A DNA stretch of 64,000 nucleotides, taken from contig NZ_UGIA01000001.1 of NCBI RefSeq assembly GCF_900461455.1, positions 1,178,001 to 1,242,000 of the forward strand. The letters run 5' to 3'. The translations under genes were made by a program, and so were the position numbers. This DNA comes from Helicobacter acinonychis. Its GTDB lineage: Bacteria > Campylobacterota > Campylobacteria > Campylobacterales > Helicobacteraceae. Shown here piece by piece: positions 23,280-31,982 of the stretch (position 1 is its first letter; every line of letters starts with the position of its first letter). The notes under the pieces are model-generated. The model did not search any database. It was not told where the DNA came from and was given only the letters and a program-made list of their open reading frames with translations.

Positions 23280-23734
23280 AACTTATTGCCAGCAATAAAA
23301 AAGCCTATTTTGATTATGAAATTTTGGAGACTTTAGAAGCAGGATTGGTGCTTTTAGGCTCTGAAGTCAAGGCTTTGAGACAAACTAGGGTGAATTTAAA
23401 GGATAATTTTGTTAAAATAATCAAAGGAGAAGCTTTTTTATTTGGTGTTCATATATCCTATTTAGATACAATCCATGCGTATTATAAGCCCAATGAAAGG
23501 CGAGAGCGTAAGTTGCTTTTACATAAAAAGCAATTATTGAAATGGCAAATTGAAGCGTCTAAAGAACGCTTGAGTATTGTAGGATTAAAATTGTATTTTA
23601 ACCAAAGAAATAGAGCTAAAATCCAAATTGCTTTAGTGAAAGGAAAAAAATTGCACGATAAAAGACAAAACCTCAAAGAAAAAGCACTCAATAAAGAAAT
23701 TCTTGCCGATTTAAAACACCACTTTAAAGGATAA
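23276..23734 (+). CDS. smpB: SsrA (tmRNA)-binding protein
   Basis: Partner of tmRNA in rescuing stalled ribosomes, essential in H. pylori. The 152 residues show the OB-fold start IASNKKAYFDYEI, GSEVKALR, and a lysine-rich C-terminal tail. It overlaps ispE by 4 bp and precedes exbB by 2 bp. Confidence 0.95.
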   Translation: MKLIASNKKAYFDYEILETLEAGLVLLGSEVKALRQTRVNLKDNFVKIIKGEAFLFGVHISYLDTIHAYYKPNERRERKLLLHKKQLLKWQIEASKERLSIVGLKLYFNQRNRAKIQIALVKGKKLHDKRQNLKEKALNKEILADLKHHFKG

Positions 23735-23736
23735 TA

Positions 23737-24189
23737 ATGAGAGAAATGGTAGATTATGGGATCATAGGTTTTTTGATATTCTTATCGGTCATCGTTATAG
23801 CGATCGCAATAGAAAGGATGTGGTTTTTTGCCACCATCCGCATGAATGACTATAAAGACAGACGCAAATTGGAATTGGCCTTGCACAAACGCTTGACTCT
23901 AGTGGCGACGATTGGCTCTAACGCCCCTTATATTGGTCTTTTAGGAACAGTGGTGGGGATCATGCTCACCTTTATGGATTTGGGATCAGCTTCAGGCATT
24001 GACACTAAAGCGATCATGACCAATCTAGCCCTTGCTTTAAAAGCGACTGGTATGGGGTTATTGGTGGCGATCCCTGCGATTGTGATTTATAACTTACTAG
24101 TGAGAAAAAGCGAGATTTTAGTCACTAAATGGGATATTTTCCATAACCCAGTTGATACGCAATCTCATGAGATTTATAACAAAGCATAA
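23737..24189 (+). CDS. exbB: ExbB/TolQ-family proton channel subunit
   Basis: Inner-membrane subunit that harnesses proton flow to power TonB or TolA. It has 150 residues with three membrane helices; the family signature is APYIGLLGTVVGIMLTF and ATGMGLLVAIPA. It pairs with exbD 10 bp downstream. No tonB follows, so the pair may serve a TonB encoded elsewhere or a Tol-like partner (HP1445 by recall). Confidence 0.93.
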   Translation: MREMVDYGIIGFLIFLSVIVIAIAIERMWFFATIRMNDYKDRRKLELALHKRLTLVATIGSNAPYIGLLGTVVGIMLTFMDLGSASGIDTKAIMTNLALALKATGMGLLVAIPAIVIYNLLVRKSEILVTKWDIFHNPVDTQSHEIYNKA

Positions 24190-24199
24190 GGATTAAGCG

Positions 24200-24595
24200 G
24201 TGAAAAAAGTAGAATCCATGAATGTGGTGCCTTTCATTGACATCATGCTTGTTTTGTTGGTGATCGTGCTCACAACTGCGTCTTTTGTGCAAACTTCAAA
24301 GCTCCCTATTAGCATCCCTAAAGTGGATAAAGACAGCACTGACTCTAAAGATGTATTAGACAAAAAACAAGTGACCATCGCTATTTCTAATAAGGGTTCG
24401 TTTTATTTTGACAACAAAGAAATCAGCTTTAAAGATTTAAAAAACAAGGTTTCCACTTTGGCCAAAGACACCCCCATTGTCTTGCAAGGCGATAAGCAAA
24501 GCAATTTGGATAGTTTTGTCAAAGTGGTGGATTTGTTGCAAACCAACGATCTGAAGGAGCTTTACATTCTTGTTGAAGATAAAAAGAATCAATAA
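24200..24595 (+). CDS. exbD: ExbD/TolR-family energy transducer
   Basis: Single-span partner of ExbB. The proton-carrying Asp lies in NVVPFIDIMLVLLVIVL at the N terminus; a periplasmic domain follows (VVLQGDKQSNLDSFVKVVD in its core). The 131-residue reading starts at GTG 24200 after an AAGGA box; an ATG six codons later is less well placed. It ends the ppiA operon about 85 bp before rpmH. Confidence 0.92.
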   Translation: MKKVESMNVVPFIDIMLVLLVIVLTTASFVQTSKLPISIPKVDKDSTDSKDVLDKKQVTIAISNKGSFYFDNKEISFKDLKNKVSTLAKDTPIVLQGDKQSNLDSFVKVVDLLQTNDLKELYILVEDKKNQ

Positions 24596-24679
24596 AGAGT
24601 GGTTTTAGTGAATTTTTAGCATTCTTTAGCTAAAATATGAGTTTATGTTTAATTTTTATAAAAAAAAGGGAGTTCAATA

Positions 24680-24814
24680 ATGAAACGCACTTACCAGCCA
24701 CACAACACACCAAGGAAGCGAACCCATGGCTTTCTTGTGAGGATGAAAACTAAAAACGGACGCAAGGTGATCAATGCTAGACGAGCTAAGGGCAGAAAAA
24801 AACTTTCCGTCTAA
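24680..24814 (+). CDS. rpmH: 50S ribosomal protein L34
   Basis: A 44-residue basic protein starting [18 protein letters not shown] and ending KGRKKLSV, the standard L34. A GGGAG box precedes the ATG. The last 41 bp overlap the start of rnpA in another frame, an arrangement tighter than the usual short gap. It heads the rpmH-rnpA-yidD-yidC-jag-mnmE cluster. Confidence 0.95.
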   Translation: MKRTYQPHNTPRKRTHGFLVRMKTKNGRKVINARRAKGRKKLSV

Positions 24815-25235
24815 ACCCTATGACTCTTTAAAAAATAAGAGCGAGTTTGATAGGGTTTATCAAAGAGGTTTTAAAAAACACAACTCTTTTTTTTCGCTTT
24901 TTGTTTTAGACGCATCAAAAGAGCCGTCTCATTTTAAAAACCCATTTTTTTGCAGGCTTAAAGACACAGAAAAATCTTGCTTGTTAGGTTTGAGCGTGTC
25001 TAAAAAAGTCGGTAACGCCGTGAAACGCAACCTCATCAAACGCCGTTTGCGATCGCTTGTATTAAAACATGCCTCTCTTTGTCAAGGGTTCGCTCTCGTG
25101 TTTGTCCCTAAAAAAGATTGCGAGCGTTTGGATTTTTTAACTTTGGAAAAACATTTCTTAGAAATGCTAATTTCCATTAAAGGCTATATGAACAAAAAAG
25201 AAAAAGGAACGAACCACACCTATGCGAAACCATAA
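24774..25235 (+). CDS. rnpA: Ribonuclease P protein component
   Basis: Protein subunit that helps the RNase P RNA process tRNA 5' ends. It has 153 residues; the family's RNR motif is here as [17 protein letters not shown], with F-rich substrate cleft residues before it. The N-terminal extension ([11 protein letters not shown]) is encoded inside rpmH, so the overlap is 41 bp. The stop overlaps yidD. Confidence 0.94.
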   Translation: MLDELRAEKNFPSKPYDSLKNKSEFDRVYQRGFKKHNSFFSLFVLDASKEPSHFKNPFFCRLKDTEKSCLLGLSVSKKVGNAVKRNLIKRRLRSLVLKHASLCQGFALVFVPKKDCERLDFLTLEKHFLEMLISIKGYMNKKEKGTNHTYAKP

Positions 25236-25563
25236 AACGCCTTTTTTGAATGCGATTTTTATAGTGTTAGTTAAAGGCTATCAGCGTTTTTTTTCAGTTT
25301 TCACTTTTTCAAGTTGCCGGTTTTACCCCACTTGCTCCAACTACGCTCTATGGTTACTCTCTTTTGAAAATCCTTTGAGTGCTATGGGCAAAATCATTTT
25401 AAGGGTACTCTCATGCAACCCTTTTTGCTCTGGGGGCATTGCTTACCCTACCACTTGCTTGAAACGCCCTAGCTTGCTCCAATTTAATAAAAATTTTAAA
25501 ACCATCACTTTTTGGCTTATCCCCACAAAAAGCCATGCGACTTATTACATCATTAAGGTTTAA
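25222..25563 (+). CDS. yidD: Membrane protein insertion efficiency factor YidD
   Basis: Small membrane-associated protein that aids YidC. The core [12 protein letters not shown] and [16 protein letters not shown] is diagnostic. At 113 residues it is longer than E. coli YidD, with an extra C-terminal tail (about 30 residues) of unknown role. It overlaps rnpA by 14 bp and is followed by yidC after 5 bp. Confidence 0.93.
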   Translation: MRNHKTPFLNAIFIVLVKGYQRFFSVFTFSSCRFYPTCSNYALWLLSFENPLSAMGKIILRVLSCNPFCSGGIAYPTTCLKRPSLLQFNKNFKTITFWLIPTKSHATYYIIKV

Positions 25564-25568
25564 TCACA

Positions 25569-27209
25569 ATGGATAAAAACAATAACACCAATTTGCGCTT
25601 GATTTTAGCGATCGCTTTGTCTTTTTTGTTTATCACTCTTTATAGCTATTTTTTCCAAAAACCAGACAAAACAACCCCCAAAGAAACAGCAAAGCAAGAA
25701 GCAGCGAACAACAACACGGCTTTAAACCCCAACGCACCCACCACACAAAATTCTAGTGCCGCTCAAGCGATCCCCCAAGAGAGTTTGTTAAGCACCATTT
25801 CTTTTGAGCATGCCAAAATTGAGATTGACTCTCTAGGGCGCATCAAACAGGTTTATCTCAAGAATAAAAAATACCTAACCCCTAAAGAAAAAGGCTTTTT
25901 AGAGCATGTGAGCCATCTTTTTAGCTCCAAAGAAAACACGCAACCTCTCCTAAAAGAGCTCCCCCTTCTAGGCGATAATTTAAAACCTTTAGAGGTGCGC
26001 TTTTTAGACCCTACGCTCAATAACAAAGCGTTCAACACCTCTTATAGCGCTTCAAAAACCACTCTTGGTCCTAACGAACAGCTGATTTTAACCCAAGATT
26101 TAGGCGATCTTACAATCATTAAAACCCTAACTTTTTATGATGATTTGCATTATGATTTACAAATCGCATTCAAATCGCCTAACAACATTATCCCTAACTA
26201 TGTGATCACCAATGGTTACAGACCGGTGGCTGATTTGGATAGTTACACTTTTTCGGGCGTGCTTTTAGAAAACAATGACAAAAAAATTGAAAAAATTGAA
26301 GATAAAGATGCCAAAGAAATCAAACGCTTTTCCAATATTCGCTTTTTATCTAGCGTGGATAGGTATTTCACCACCTTGCTTTTTACCGATAACCCTCAAG
26401 GTTTTGAAGCCTTAATTGATTCAGAAACCGGCACTAAAAACCCCTTAGGATTCATTTCTCTCAAAAACGAAACGACTTTGCATGGCTATATTGGTCCTAA
26501 AGATTACCGCTCCCTAAAAGCAATTTCACCCATGCTCACCGATGTGATAGAGTATGGCTTGATCACTTTCTTTGCTAAAGGCGTGTTTGTTTTACTAGAT
26601 TATTTGTATCAATTTGTGGGTAACTGGGGTTGGGCTATCATTCTTTTAACTATTATCGTGCGCATTATCCTCTATCCTTTAAGTTATAAGGGTATGGTGA
26701 GCATGCAAAAACTCAAAGAATTAGCCCCTAAAATGAAAGAACTTCAAGAAAAATACAAAGGCGAACCCCAAAAATTGCAAGCCAACATGATGCAACTTTA
26801 CAAAAAACATGGGGCTAACCCATTAGGTGGCTGTCTGCCTTTAATCTTGCAAATCCCAGTATTTTTTGCGATTTATAGAGTGCTCTATAATGCTGTGGAA
26901 TTGAAAAGCTCAGAGTGGATTTTATGGATCCACGATCTGTCCATCATGGATCCGTATTTTATTTTACCGCTTTTTATGGGGGCGTCTATGTATTGGCACC
27001 AAAGCGTCACGCCAAACACCATGACCGATCCCATGCAAGCGAAGATTTTTAAATTCTTGCCCCTATTATTCACGCTCTTTTTGATCACTTTCCCTGCGGG
27101 ATTAGTCTTGTATTGGATCACGAATAATATTCTTTCAGTGTTGCAACAACTCATTATCAATAAAGTATTAGAAAACAAAAAACACGCGCACGAACAAACC
27201 AAAAAATAA
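25569..27209 (+). CDS. yidC: Membrane protein insertase YidC
   Basis: Inserts and folds inner-membrane proteins. The 546 residues have an N-terminal anchor, a low-complexity N/T/A linker (about 30-70), the periplasmic P1 domain, and five C-terminal spans. The hydrophilic-groove Arg is present in LLTIIVRIILYPLSYKGM, followed by the cytosolic hairpin with KELAPKMKELQEKYKG. Confidence 0.96.
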   Translation: MDKNNNTNLRLILAIALSFLFITLYSYFFQKPDKTTPKETAKQEAANNNTALNPNAPTTQNSSAAQAIPQESLLSTISFEHAKIEIDSLGRIKQVYLKNKKYLTPKEKGFLEHVSHLFSSKENTQPLLKELPLLGDNLKPLEVRFLDPTLNNKAFNTSYSASKTTLGPNEQLILTQDLGDLTIIKTLTFYDDLHYDLQIAFKSPNNIIPNYVITNGYRPVADLDSYTFSGVLLENNDKKIEKIEDKDAKEIKRFSNIRFLSSVDRYFTTLLFTDNPQGFEALIDSETGTKNPLGFISLKNETTLHGYIGPKDYRSLKAISPMLTDVIEYGLITFFAKGVFVLLDYLYQFVGNWGWAIILLTIIVRIILYPLSYKGMVSMQKLKELAPKMKELQEKYKGEPQKLQANMMQLYKKHGANPLGGCLPLILQIPVFFAIYRVLYNAVELKSSEWILWIHDLSIMDPYFILPLFMGASMYWHQSVTPNTMTDPMQAKIFKFLPLLFTLFLITFPAGLVLYWITNNILSVLQQLIINKVLENKKHAHEQTKK

Positions 27210-27219
27210 AGGAAAATTG

Positions 27220-28056
27220 ATGCAAAATTTTATTGAAATCAAAGCCAAAACATTAGAAGAAGCCCTTATCCAGGCTTCTATCACCCTAAATTGCCCCATC
27301 ATCAATTTGCAATACGAGGTCATTCAAACACCCTCTAAAGGCTTTTTAAGCATCGGTAAAAAAGAAGCCATCATTTTAGTGGGCGTTAAAGAAAGTAAAG
27401 AGACTAGCCCTAAAGAAATTACAGAGAATAGCCCTAAAGAAATTACAGAGAATAGCCCTCAAAAAACCAACCTTCAAGAAGCCGACATTCAAAAAACCAA
27501 TCAAAACACCAAAGAACAAAAACCAATTTCAGAACCAAAAGTGCCCAAAACGCCCTCAAAACCTCCTAAAACCCCCCCTAAAAAAGAACTTAGCGACGAA
27601 GAAAAACTCAATGAAATCACCAAAGAATTAAAAGATCTCTTCTCCCACTTGCCTTATAAAATCCATAAAGTGGAGGTGAGTTTTTATGAACCGGGGGTGT
27701 TATTGATTGATATTGATGGCGAAGATTCCGCTCTTTTAATTGGTGAAAAAGGCTATCGTTACAAAGCCCTTTCTTACTTGCTTTTTAATTGGATCCACCC
27801 CACTTATGGCTATAATATCCGCTTAGAAATCTCTACTTTTTTACAAAACCAAGAAAAGGTTATGGAAGTGCAACTCCAAAGCGTGATCATGACCGTGCAT
27901 GAAGTGGGTAAGGGGCAAATGAAAGCCCCTGATGGCGTTTTAACCTATATCGCTTTAAAAAAATTAAGGAAAGCGTTCCCCAACAAATATGTCTCCATCA
28001 AAACCAACTTAAACGATGAAAAATGCATCGTCATTAACGACTTCCACCATGAATGA
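27220..28056 (+). CDS. jag: Jag/KhpB-type RNA-binding protein
   Basis: Predicted RNA-binding protein linked to cell division and envelope regulation in other bacteria. Jag_N domain (about 1-50, IEIKAKTLEEALIQAS), a variable linker with tandem NSPKEITE repeats and a Pro/Lys-rich stretch, then a KH-like domain (LLIDIDGEDSALLIGEKG). The C-terminal region takes the place of R3H but shows no clear RxxxH pair. Start set at the ATG 27220 rather than TTG 27217. The stop overlaps mnmE by 8 bp. Confidence 0.88.
   Translation: MQNFIEIKAKTLEEALIQASITLNCPIINLQYEVIQTPSKGFLSIGKKEAIILVGVKESKETSPKEITENSPKEITENSPQKTNLQEADIQKTNQNTKEQKPISEPKVPKTPSKPPKTPPKKELSDEEKLNEITKELKDLFSHLPYKIHKVEVSFYEPGVLLIDIDGEDSALLIGEKGYRYKALSYLLFNWIHPTYGYNIRLEISTFLQNQEKVMEVQLQSVIMTVHEVGKGQMKAPDGVLTYIALKKLRKAFPNKYVSIKTNLNDEKCIVINDFHHE
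27403..27459 (+). repeat. 24-bp tandem repeat in jag
   Basis: Two full 24-bp units and nine bases of a third code for NSPKEITE (first copy T-S-P). Being a multiple of three, copy changes lengthen or shorten the linker without breaking the frame. Confidence 0.8.
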
Positions 28057-29401
28057 CACCATTGCCGCTATCGCTACCCCATTAGGCAAAGGAGCGATTA
28101 GCATTGTTAAAATCAGCGGCAATAACGCTTTAAACATCCTCAAACAACTCACCAAAAAACAAGACTTCACCCCTAGATACGCTTATGTGTGCGATATTTT
28201 TTCTAATAATATTTTATTGGACAAGGCGTTAGCGATTTATTTCAAAGCCCCTTATAGTTTCACCGGTGAAGATGTGTGCGAAATCCAATGCCACGGAAGC
28301 CCCCTTTTAACTCAAAACATCCTTCAAGCTTGTTTGAATTTAGGAGCTAGGCTTGCTCAAGCGGGGGAATTCAGTAAAAAAGCCTTTTTAAACCATAAAA
28401 TGGATTTGAGCGAGATTGAAGCGAGTGTCCAACTTATCCTATGTGAAGATGAAAGCGTTTTAAACGCCCTAGCTAGGCAACTTAAGGGTGAATTAAAAAT
28501 CTTTATTGAAGAAGCTAGAAATAATCTTTTAAAACTTCTAGCGAGCTCAGAAGTTTTGATTGATTATAGTGAAGAATACATTCCTAGCGATTTTTTAAAC
28601 GAAGTGTTTCTAAGCCTAGAAAAACAAATCGCCTCTTTTAAGGACTTATTGGATTTTTCTAACATGCAAAAACAAAAAAATAGGGGGCATGCTTTAAGCA
28701 TTATTGGCAAACCTAATGCGGGCAAAAGCTCCTTACTAAACGCCATGCTTTTAGAAGAAAGGGCTTTGGTAAGCGACATTAAAGGCACAACAAGGGACAC
28801 CATAGAAGAAGTCATTGAATTACAAGGGCATAAAGTGCGCTTGATTGACACTGCCGGCATTAGAGAGAGTGCAGATAAAATAGAGCAACTGGGGATTGAA
28901 AAAAGCCTTAAGAGTTTAGAAAATTGCGACATTATTTTGAGTGTGTTCGATCTTTCTAAACCCCTAGAAAAAGAAGATTTTAATATCATTGACGCTCTTA
29001 ATCGCACTAAAAAGCCTTGTATTGTTGTTTTGAATAAAAATGATTTATCGCCCAAGCTAGAGCTTGAAGTTTTAAAATCCCATCTTCAAATCCCTTACTC
29101 CATGCTAGAGACAAACACCCTTAATTCCAAAGCTTGCTTGAAAGACTTAAGCCAAAAAATCAGCGCTTTTTTCCCCAAACTAGACACTCAAAACAAGCTT
29201 TTACTCACTTCCCTAGCCCAAAAAAACGCCCTAGAAAACGCCATTACTGAATTACAAAACGCTAAAAACCATTTAGAAACTTTAGAGCTTTTTTCTTACC
29301 ACATTTTAAGCGCAATAGAAAACTTGAACTTGCTCACTCGCCCTTATGAAACTAGCCAAATGCTTGATAGCATGTTCAGTGAATTTTGTTTAGGAAAATG
29401 A
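28049..29401 (+). CDS. mnmE: tRNA uridine-5-carboxymethylaminomethyl(34) GTPase
   Basis: Acts with MnmG to modify wobble U34 of some tRNAs. The start ATG 28049 (MNDTIAAIATPLGKG) overlaps jag; an earlier GTG-type reading is not needed. G-domain motifs: GKPNAGKSSLLNAM (G1), DTAGIRES (G3), NKND (G4). The C terminus is FSEFCLGK, with the catalytic Cys of the family's C[ILV]GK ending. 450 residues, normal length. Confidence 0.95.
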   Translation: MNDTIAAIATPLGKGAISIVKISGNNALNILKQLTKKQDFTPRYAYVCDIFSNNILLDKALAIYFKAPYSFTGEDVCEIQCHGSPLLTQNILQACLNLGARLAQAGEFSKKAFLNHKMDLSEIEASVQLILCEDESVLNALARQLKGELKIFIEEARNNLLKLLASSEVLIDYSEEYIPSDFLNEVFLSLEKQIASFKDLLDFSNMQKQKNRGHALSIIGKPNAGKSSLLNAMLLEERALVSDIKGTTRDTIEEVIELQGHKVRLIDTAGIRESADKIEQLGIEKSLKSLENCDIILSVFDLSKPLEKEDFNIIDALNRTKKPCIVVLNKNDLSPKLELEVLKSHLQIPYSMLETNTLNSKACLKDLSQKISAFFPKLDTQNKLLLTSLAQKNALENAITELQNAKNHLETLELFSYHILSAIENLNLLTRPYETSQMLDSMFSEFCLGK

Positions 29402-29517
29402 AACGCCTAAAAAAGGGGTTTTAGCATTATTTAAAAATTCATTATTAATGTTTAATGAGAAAAAACCAAAATTTTTTAGAATAGTTGTTTTAAAAAGCAA
29501 GTGCAAGGGGATTGGCA

Positions 29518-30423
29518 TTATAGCCCTGTATTGCCTTGCCCTTCCTTATTGGCATAGTCTTTCAATTCTTTATAAAGCAAAGACTGCAAGCGCGTGAGAG
29601 CGAAATTCTTATCCTTTTCATCCACCTCAATGTTTCTGTTGAGTATGGGCGTGCCTTGACAATCGCTCGCACTGATAAACACCCTAATACGCGTGCCGTT
29701 GGCGTTGTCTGTAAAAATCTCGTTTTTGATTTGATAGAGCTTTTCGTCATTGCTAGGAGTCAATACTCTAGCATACGCGCTTATAAGAGCGCTTTTGATT
29801 TCTGCATCGCTGTTGTCATCAAAAACAAGTTGCACTTTAGGCTTGAAAGCGTTTTGATAATAGGTTTTTTCATAAGTCTCTAACGAGCTAACCGGAATAG
29901 AATACGCTTTTAAGATCCTTTCCATAGGTATTGTTTTGGCGAGTAAATCCCCCAAGCCTTTAGATTGTTGCAAAAAAACCCCTTTGCAAGCTTTAGGCAT
30001 CAAAGTAGCAAATTGCTCATAAAGAGCGTTATACTTATCCCTTAAGCCTTGCAAAAACAAATTTTTATTGATCCTTAATTGGGTGTAGTAAGTCCCTTTT
30101 TGCACTTCTTGTTTGACTATTTCTATATTATTCAATTCCAAGTCATCGGTTTTTAAGTTGATGGTTTGCGAATCGCTGGATTTCAACTGGTTATTCATCC
30201 GACTTCTTTGGATATGGATTTGCGAATTGACCACCACGCTAATAGACGCCACTAAATCCGCTAACGCTCTTTGCTTGGAAGCTTCTTTGGATGCGGCTGC
30301 ACCATTGCCATAAAAATAGCCTTTTTGCTCTTTTTTGTATGCCTTGCTATACCACTTAGGCTCTGCACTCAAATTAGCACCCACAAAAACCATTAGGCAT
30401 GCAAGAATAATCTTTTTCATCAT
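29518..30423 (-). CDS. Secreted HP1454-like protein of the Lpp20 cluster
   Basis: Exported protein of unknown role; a crystal structure of HP1454 has been reported. A signal peptide (MMKKIILACLMVFVGANLSA) precedes EPKWYSKAYKKEQKGYFYG. This start, with P-x-W, a short gap and a G-x-G/A, followed by an A-rich helix, is the same pattern as in Lpp20 and its neighbour HP1455. The ATG overlaps the stop of the upstream gene. Last gene of the operon. Confidence 0.88.
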   Translation of the reverse strand: MMKKIILACLMVFVGANLSAEPKWYSKAYKKEQKGYFYGNGAAASKEASKQRALADLVASISVVVNSQIHIQRSRMNNQLKSSDSQTINLKTDDLELNNIEIVKQEVQKGTYYTQLRINKNLFLQGLRDKYNALYEQFATLMPKACKGVFLQQSKGLGDLLAKTIPMERILKAYSIPVSSLETYEKTYYQNAFKPKVQLVFDDNSDAEIKSALISAYARVLTPSNDEKLYQIKNEIFTDNANGTRIRVFISASDCQGTPILNRNIEVDEKDKNFALTRLQSLLYKELKDYANKEGQGNTGL

Positions 30424-30779
30424 TGATCCTTATTCATTAAAGCGATGTTTTTCTTATCAATTTCTATCAGCACATACACTTTATCTGCACCAATAAAAGT
30501 CGCCTTTAGCTGGCTAGCGGTGATCTCTATTTTATCCCCTTTGAAAGCGTTCAACACTTTCTCTAAAGCGTTATACCTAGCCGAAGACAGGCTATAATCC
30601 ATATCCAAAGGCAAGATCTCACTCGCCCCGCACACTAAAATTTTCCCCTCTTGGGCTTGATTGGTTTGTGCGTTTTTTACCTCTACCTCTTTAGAGCACT
30701 CTTTCGCCCATTTAGGTAACGACCTCCCCCACATAACCCCCACAACTAAAACAAGCACAACAACAAGATGTTTCATCAA
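30420..30779 (-). CDS. Small exported LPP20-domain protein (HP1455-like)
   Basis: 119 residues with a signal peptide (MMKHLVVVLVLVVGVMWGRS) and an LPP20-like domain: LPKWAKEC, LVCGASEI, SSARYNALEKVL and KVYVLIEIDKK. It lacks a lipobox, so it is likely soluble in the periplasm or secreted, unlike Lpp20. It sits between lpp20 (3 bp gap) and the HP1454-like gene (overlap). Confidence 0.85.
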   Translation of the reverse strand: MMKHLVVVLVLVVGVMWGRSLPKWAKECSKEVEVKNAQTNQAQEGKILVCGASEILPLDMDYSLSSARYNALEKVLNAFKGDKIEITASQLKATFIGADKVYVLIEIDKKNIALMNKDQ

Positions 30780-30782
30780 ATT

Positions 30783-31313
30783 TTACTTTTTCTTAACCAT
30801 GCCTAATTCAGATCGCACCTTATCCACGATCCCTTTATCCAAACCGACTAAAACAAAAACCCTATCTTTACCCACATAACGAGCGAGCATTTTAGAAGCG
30901 ACTAATTCGTTATCCACCAATTGGGAAATTTTCTCGCTATCAGAACCGCTTATGGAACTCTTGCCTGAAGAATCCATCGTCCTAGCTTTTTCGTTTTGCA
31001 ATTCCTTTTGCAAAGTGGATTTTAAATTCGCCGCTAAATTAGCCCTAGCCTTTGCTGTCGCTTGACTAGTGGAATAATCCACATCATTGCTTGTAATCAA
31101 ATCTTCAGCCCTTCCTAAAAACACGCCTGAATATTCTTCATACTTCGCTACTTTTTCTAAATCCCCCATCACCCACTCAGGAGCACCTTTAATCGCTTCT
31201 TTGTATTTGGTATTGCTTTTGCTAACGCCTGATTTGGGGGCATGGCTACAACCTACAACCATTATTGCGGCTACGACGCCCAATCCCAAGATTTTTTTAA
31301 CTTGATTTTTCAT
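30783..31313 (-). CDS. lpp20: Lipoprotein Lpp20 (outer-membrane antigen)
   Basis: Surface-exposed lipoprotein and known antigen of H. pylori (HP1456). The lipobox is MVVGC, so Cys22 is lipidated. The domain starts [12 protein letters not shown], continues [11 protein letters not shown], an alanine-rich helix and ends [12 protein letters not shown]. 176 residues, full length. It is translated from its own AGGAT-type site 20 bp after the LpoB-like gene. Confidence 0.96.
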   Translation of the reverse strand: MKNQVKKILGLGVVAAIMVVGCSHAPKSGVSKSNTKYKEAIKGAPEWVMGDLEKVAKYEEYSGVFLGRAEDLITSNDVDYSTSQATAKARANLAANLKSTLQKELQNEKARTMDSSGKSSISGSDSEKISQLVDNELVASKMLARYVGKDRVFVLVGLDKGIVDKVRSELGMVKKK

Positions 31314-31334
31314 CGCTAATCCTTTTTAATAGCG

Positions 31335-31970
31335 TTAAAACGCTATGTGTTTGTTGCTAGCGTTCTTCACAATAGGCCGAACACCGCTCCACACTTCTTC
31401 ACCGGTTTTTCTGTTGGTCAAACTCAAGGTGAAATTATAGTCTAATCGCTGTCTAGATCTATTGATAGAAGCCGCTTCGCTAGATACTTTACCACTTAAA
31501 GATAAATCAGCGGCTATTAGAGTGCCTTTTTCCATCGTCGTGTCTTGATTATACTCTTGGCTGTCTCTTTCTTTTTTGCGCTGTTCTACCATCCTGCTAT
31601 CCGCTGCAATGCCACTCCCACCGCTCGCTCTTGTGACGCCAAACTTCCCTTGAGATCGCAATCGTAATTGTTGCGTGATTTTAGTCGTTAAGAGATTCAT
31701 GTCCAAATTAGGCTGTGTGGTGTCATTAATAATATCAGAGACTTCAATCAAATGCTTGCCCTTGAGTTGCATGAAATTGGGGTCATTGAGCATGGACTCT
31801 AACATGGCGTTAGCGGTCAATACGAGATCCGTGCTGTTGATACTTGCAGTCGTGTTGTTCTTGGTATCATTCACATCTTGATAGCTCACTGCTCCCCCTG
31901 AACAGCCCACCCACAATAACGCACCTAAAACCACTGATCCTATAACTTTTAATTTTGTTTGTAATGCCAT
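31335..31970 (-). CDS. LpoB-like lipoprotein (COG3417 type)
   Basis: Lipoprotein with lipobox LLWVGC. The body has the COG3417 pattern (LTANAMLESMLNDPNF, VSDIINDT, LNLLTTKITQQL-like segment and an end with YNFTLSLTNRKTGEEVWSG) seen in penicillin-binding-protein activator LpoB. H. pylori's link to cell-wall synthesis is not shown here; the name is by fold pattern. In some Gammaproteobacteria LpoB-like, LPP20 and COG3014 genes also cluster, which supports a shared envelope task. Confidence 0.82.
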   Translation of the reverse strand: MALQTKLKVIGSVVLGALLWVGCSGGAVSYQDVNDTKNNTTASINSTDLVLTANAMLESMLNDPNFMQLKGKHLIEVSDIINDTTQPNLDMNLLTTKITQQLRLRSQGKFGVTRASGGSGIAADSRMVEQRKKERDSQEYNQDTTMEKGTLIAADLSLSGKVSSEAASINRSRQRLDYNFTLSLTNRKTGEEVWSGVRPIVKNASNKHIAF

Positions 31971-31982
31971 AAAATAAAACTC

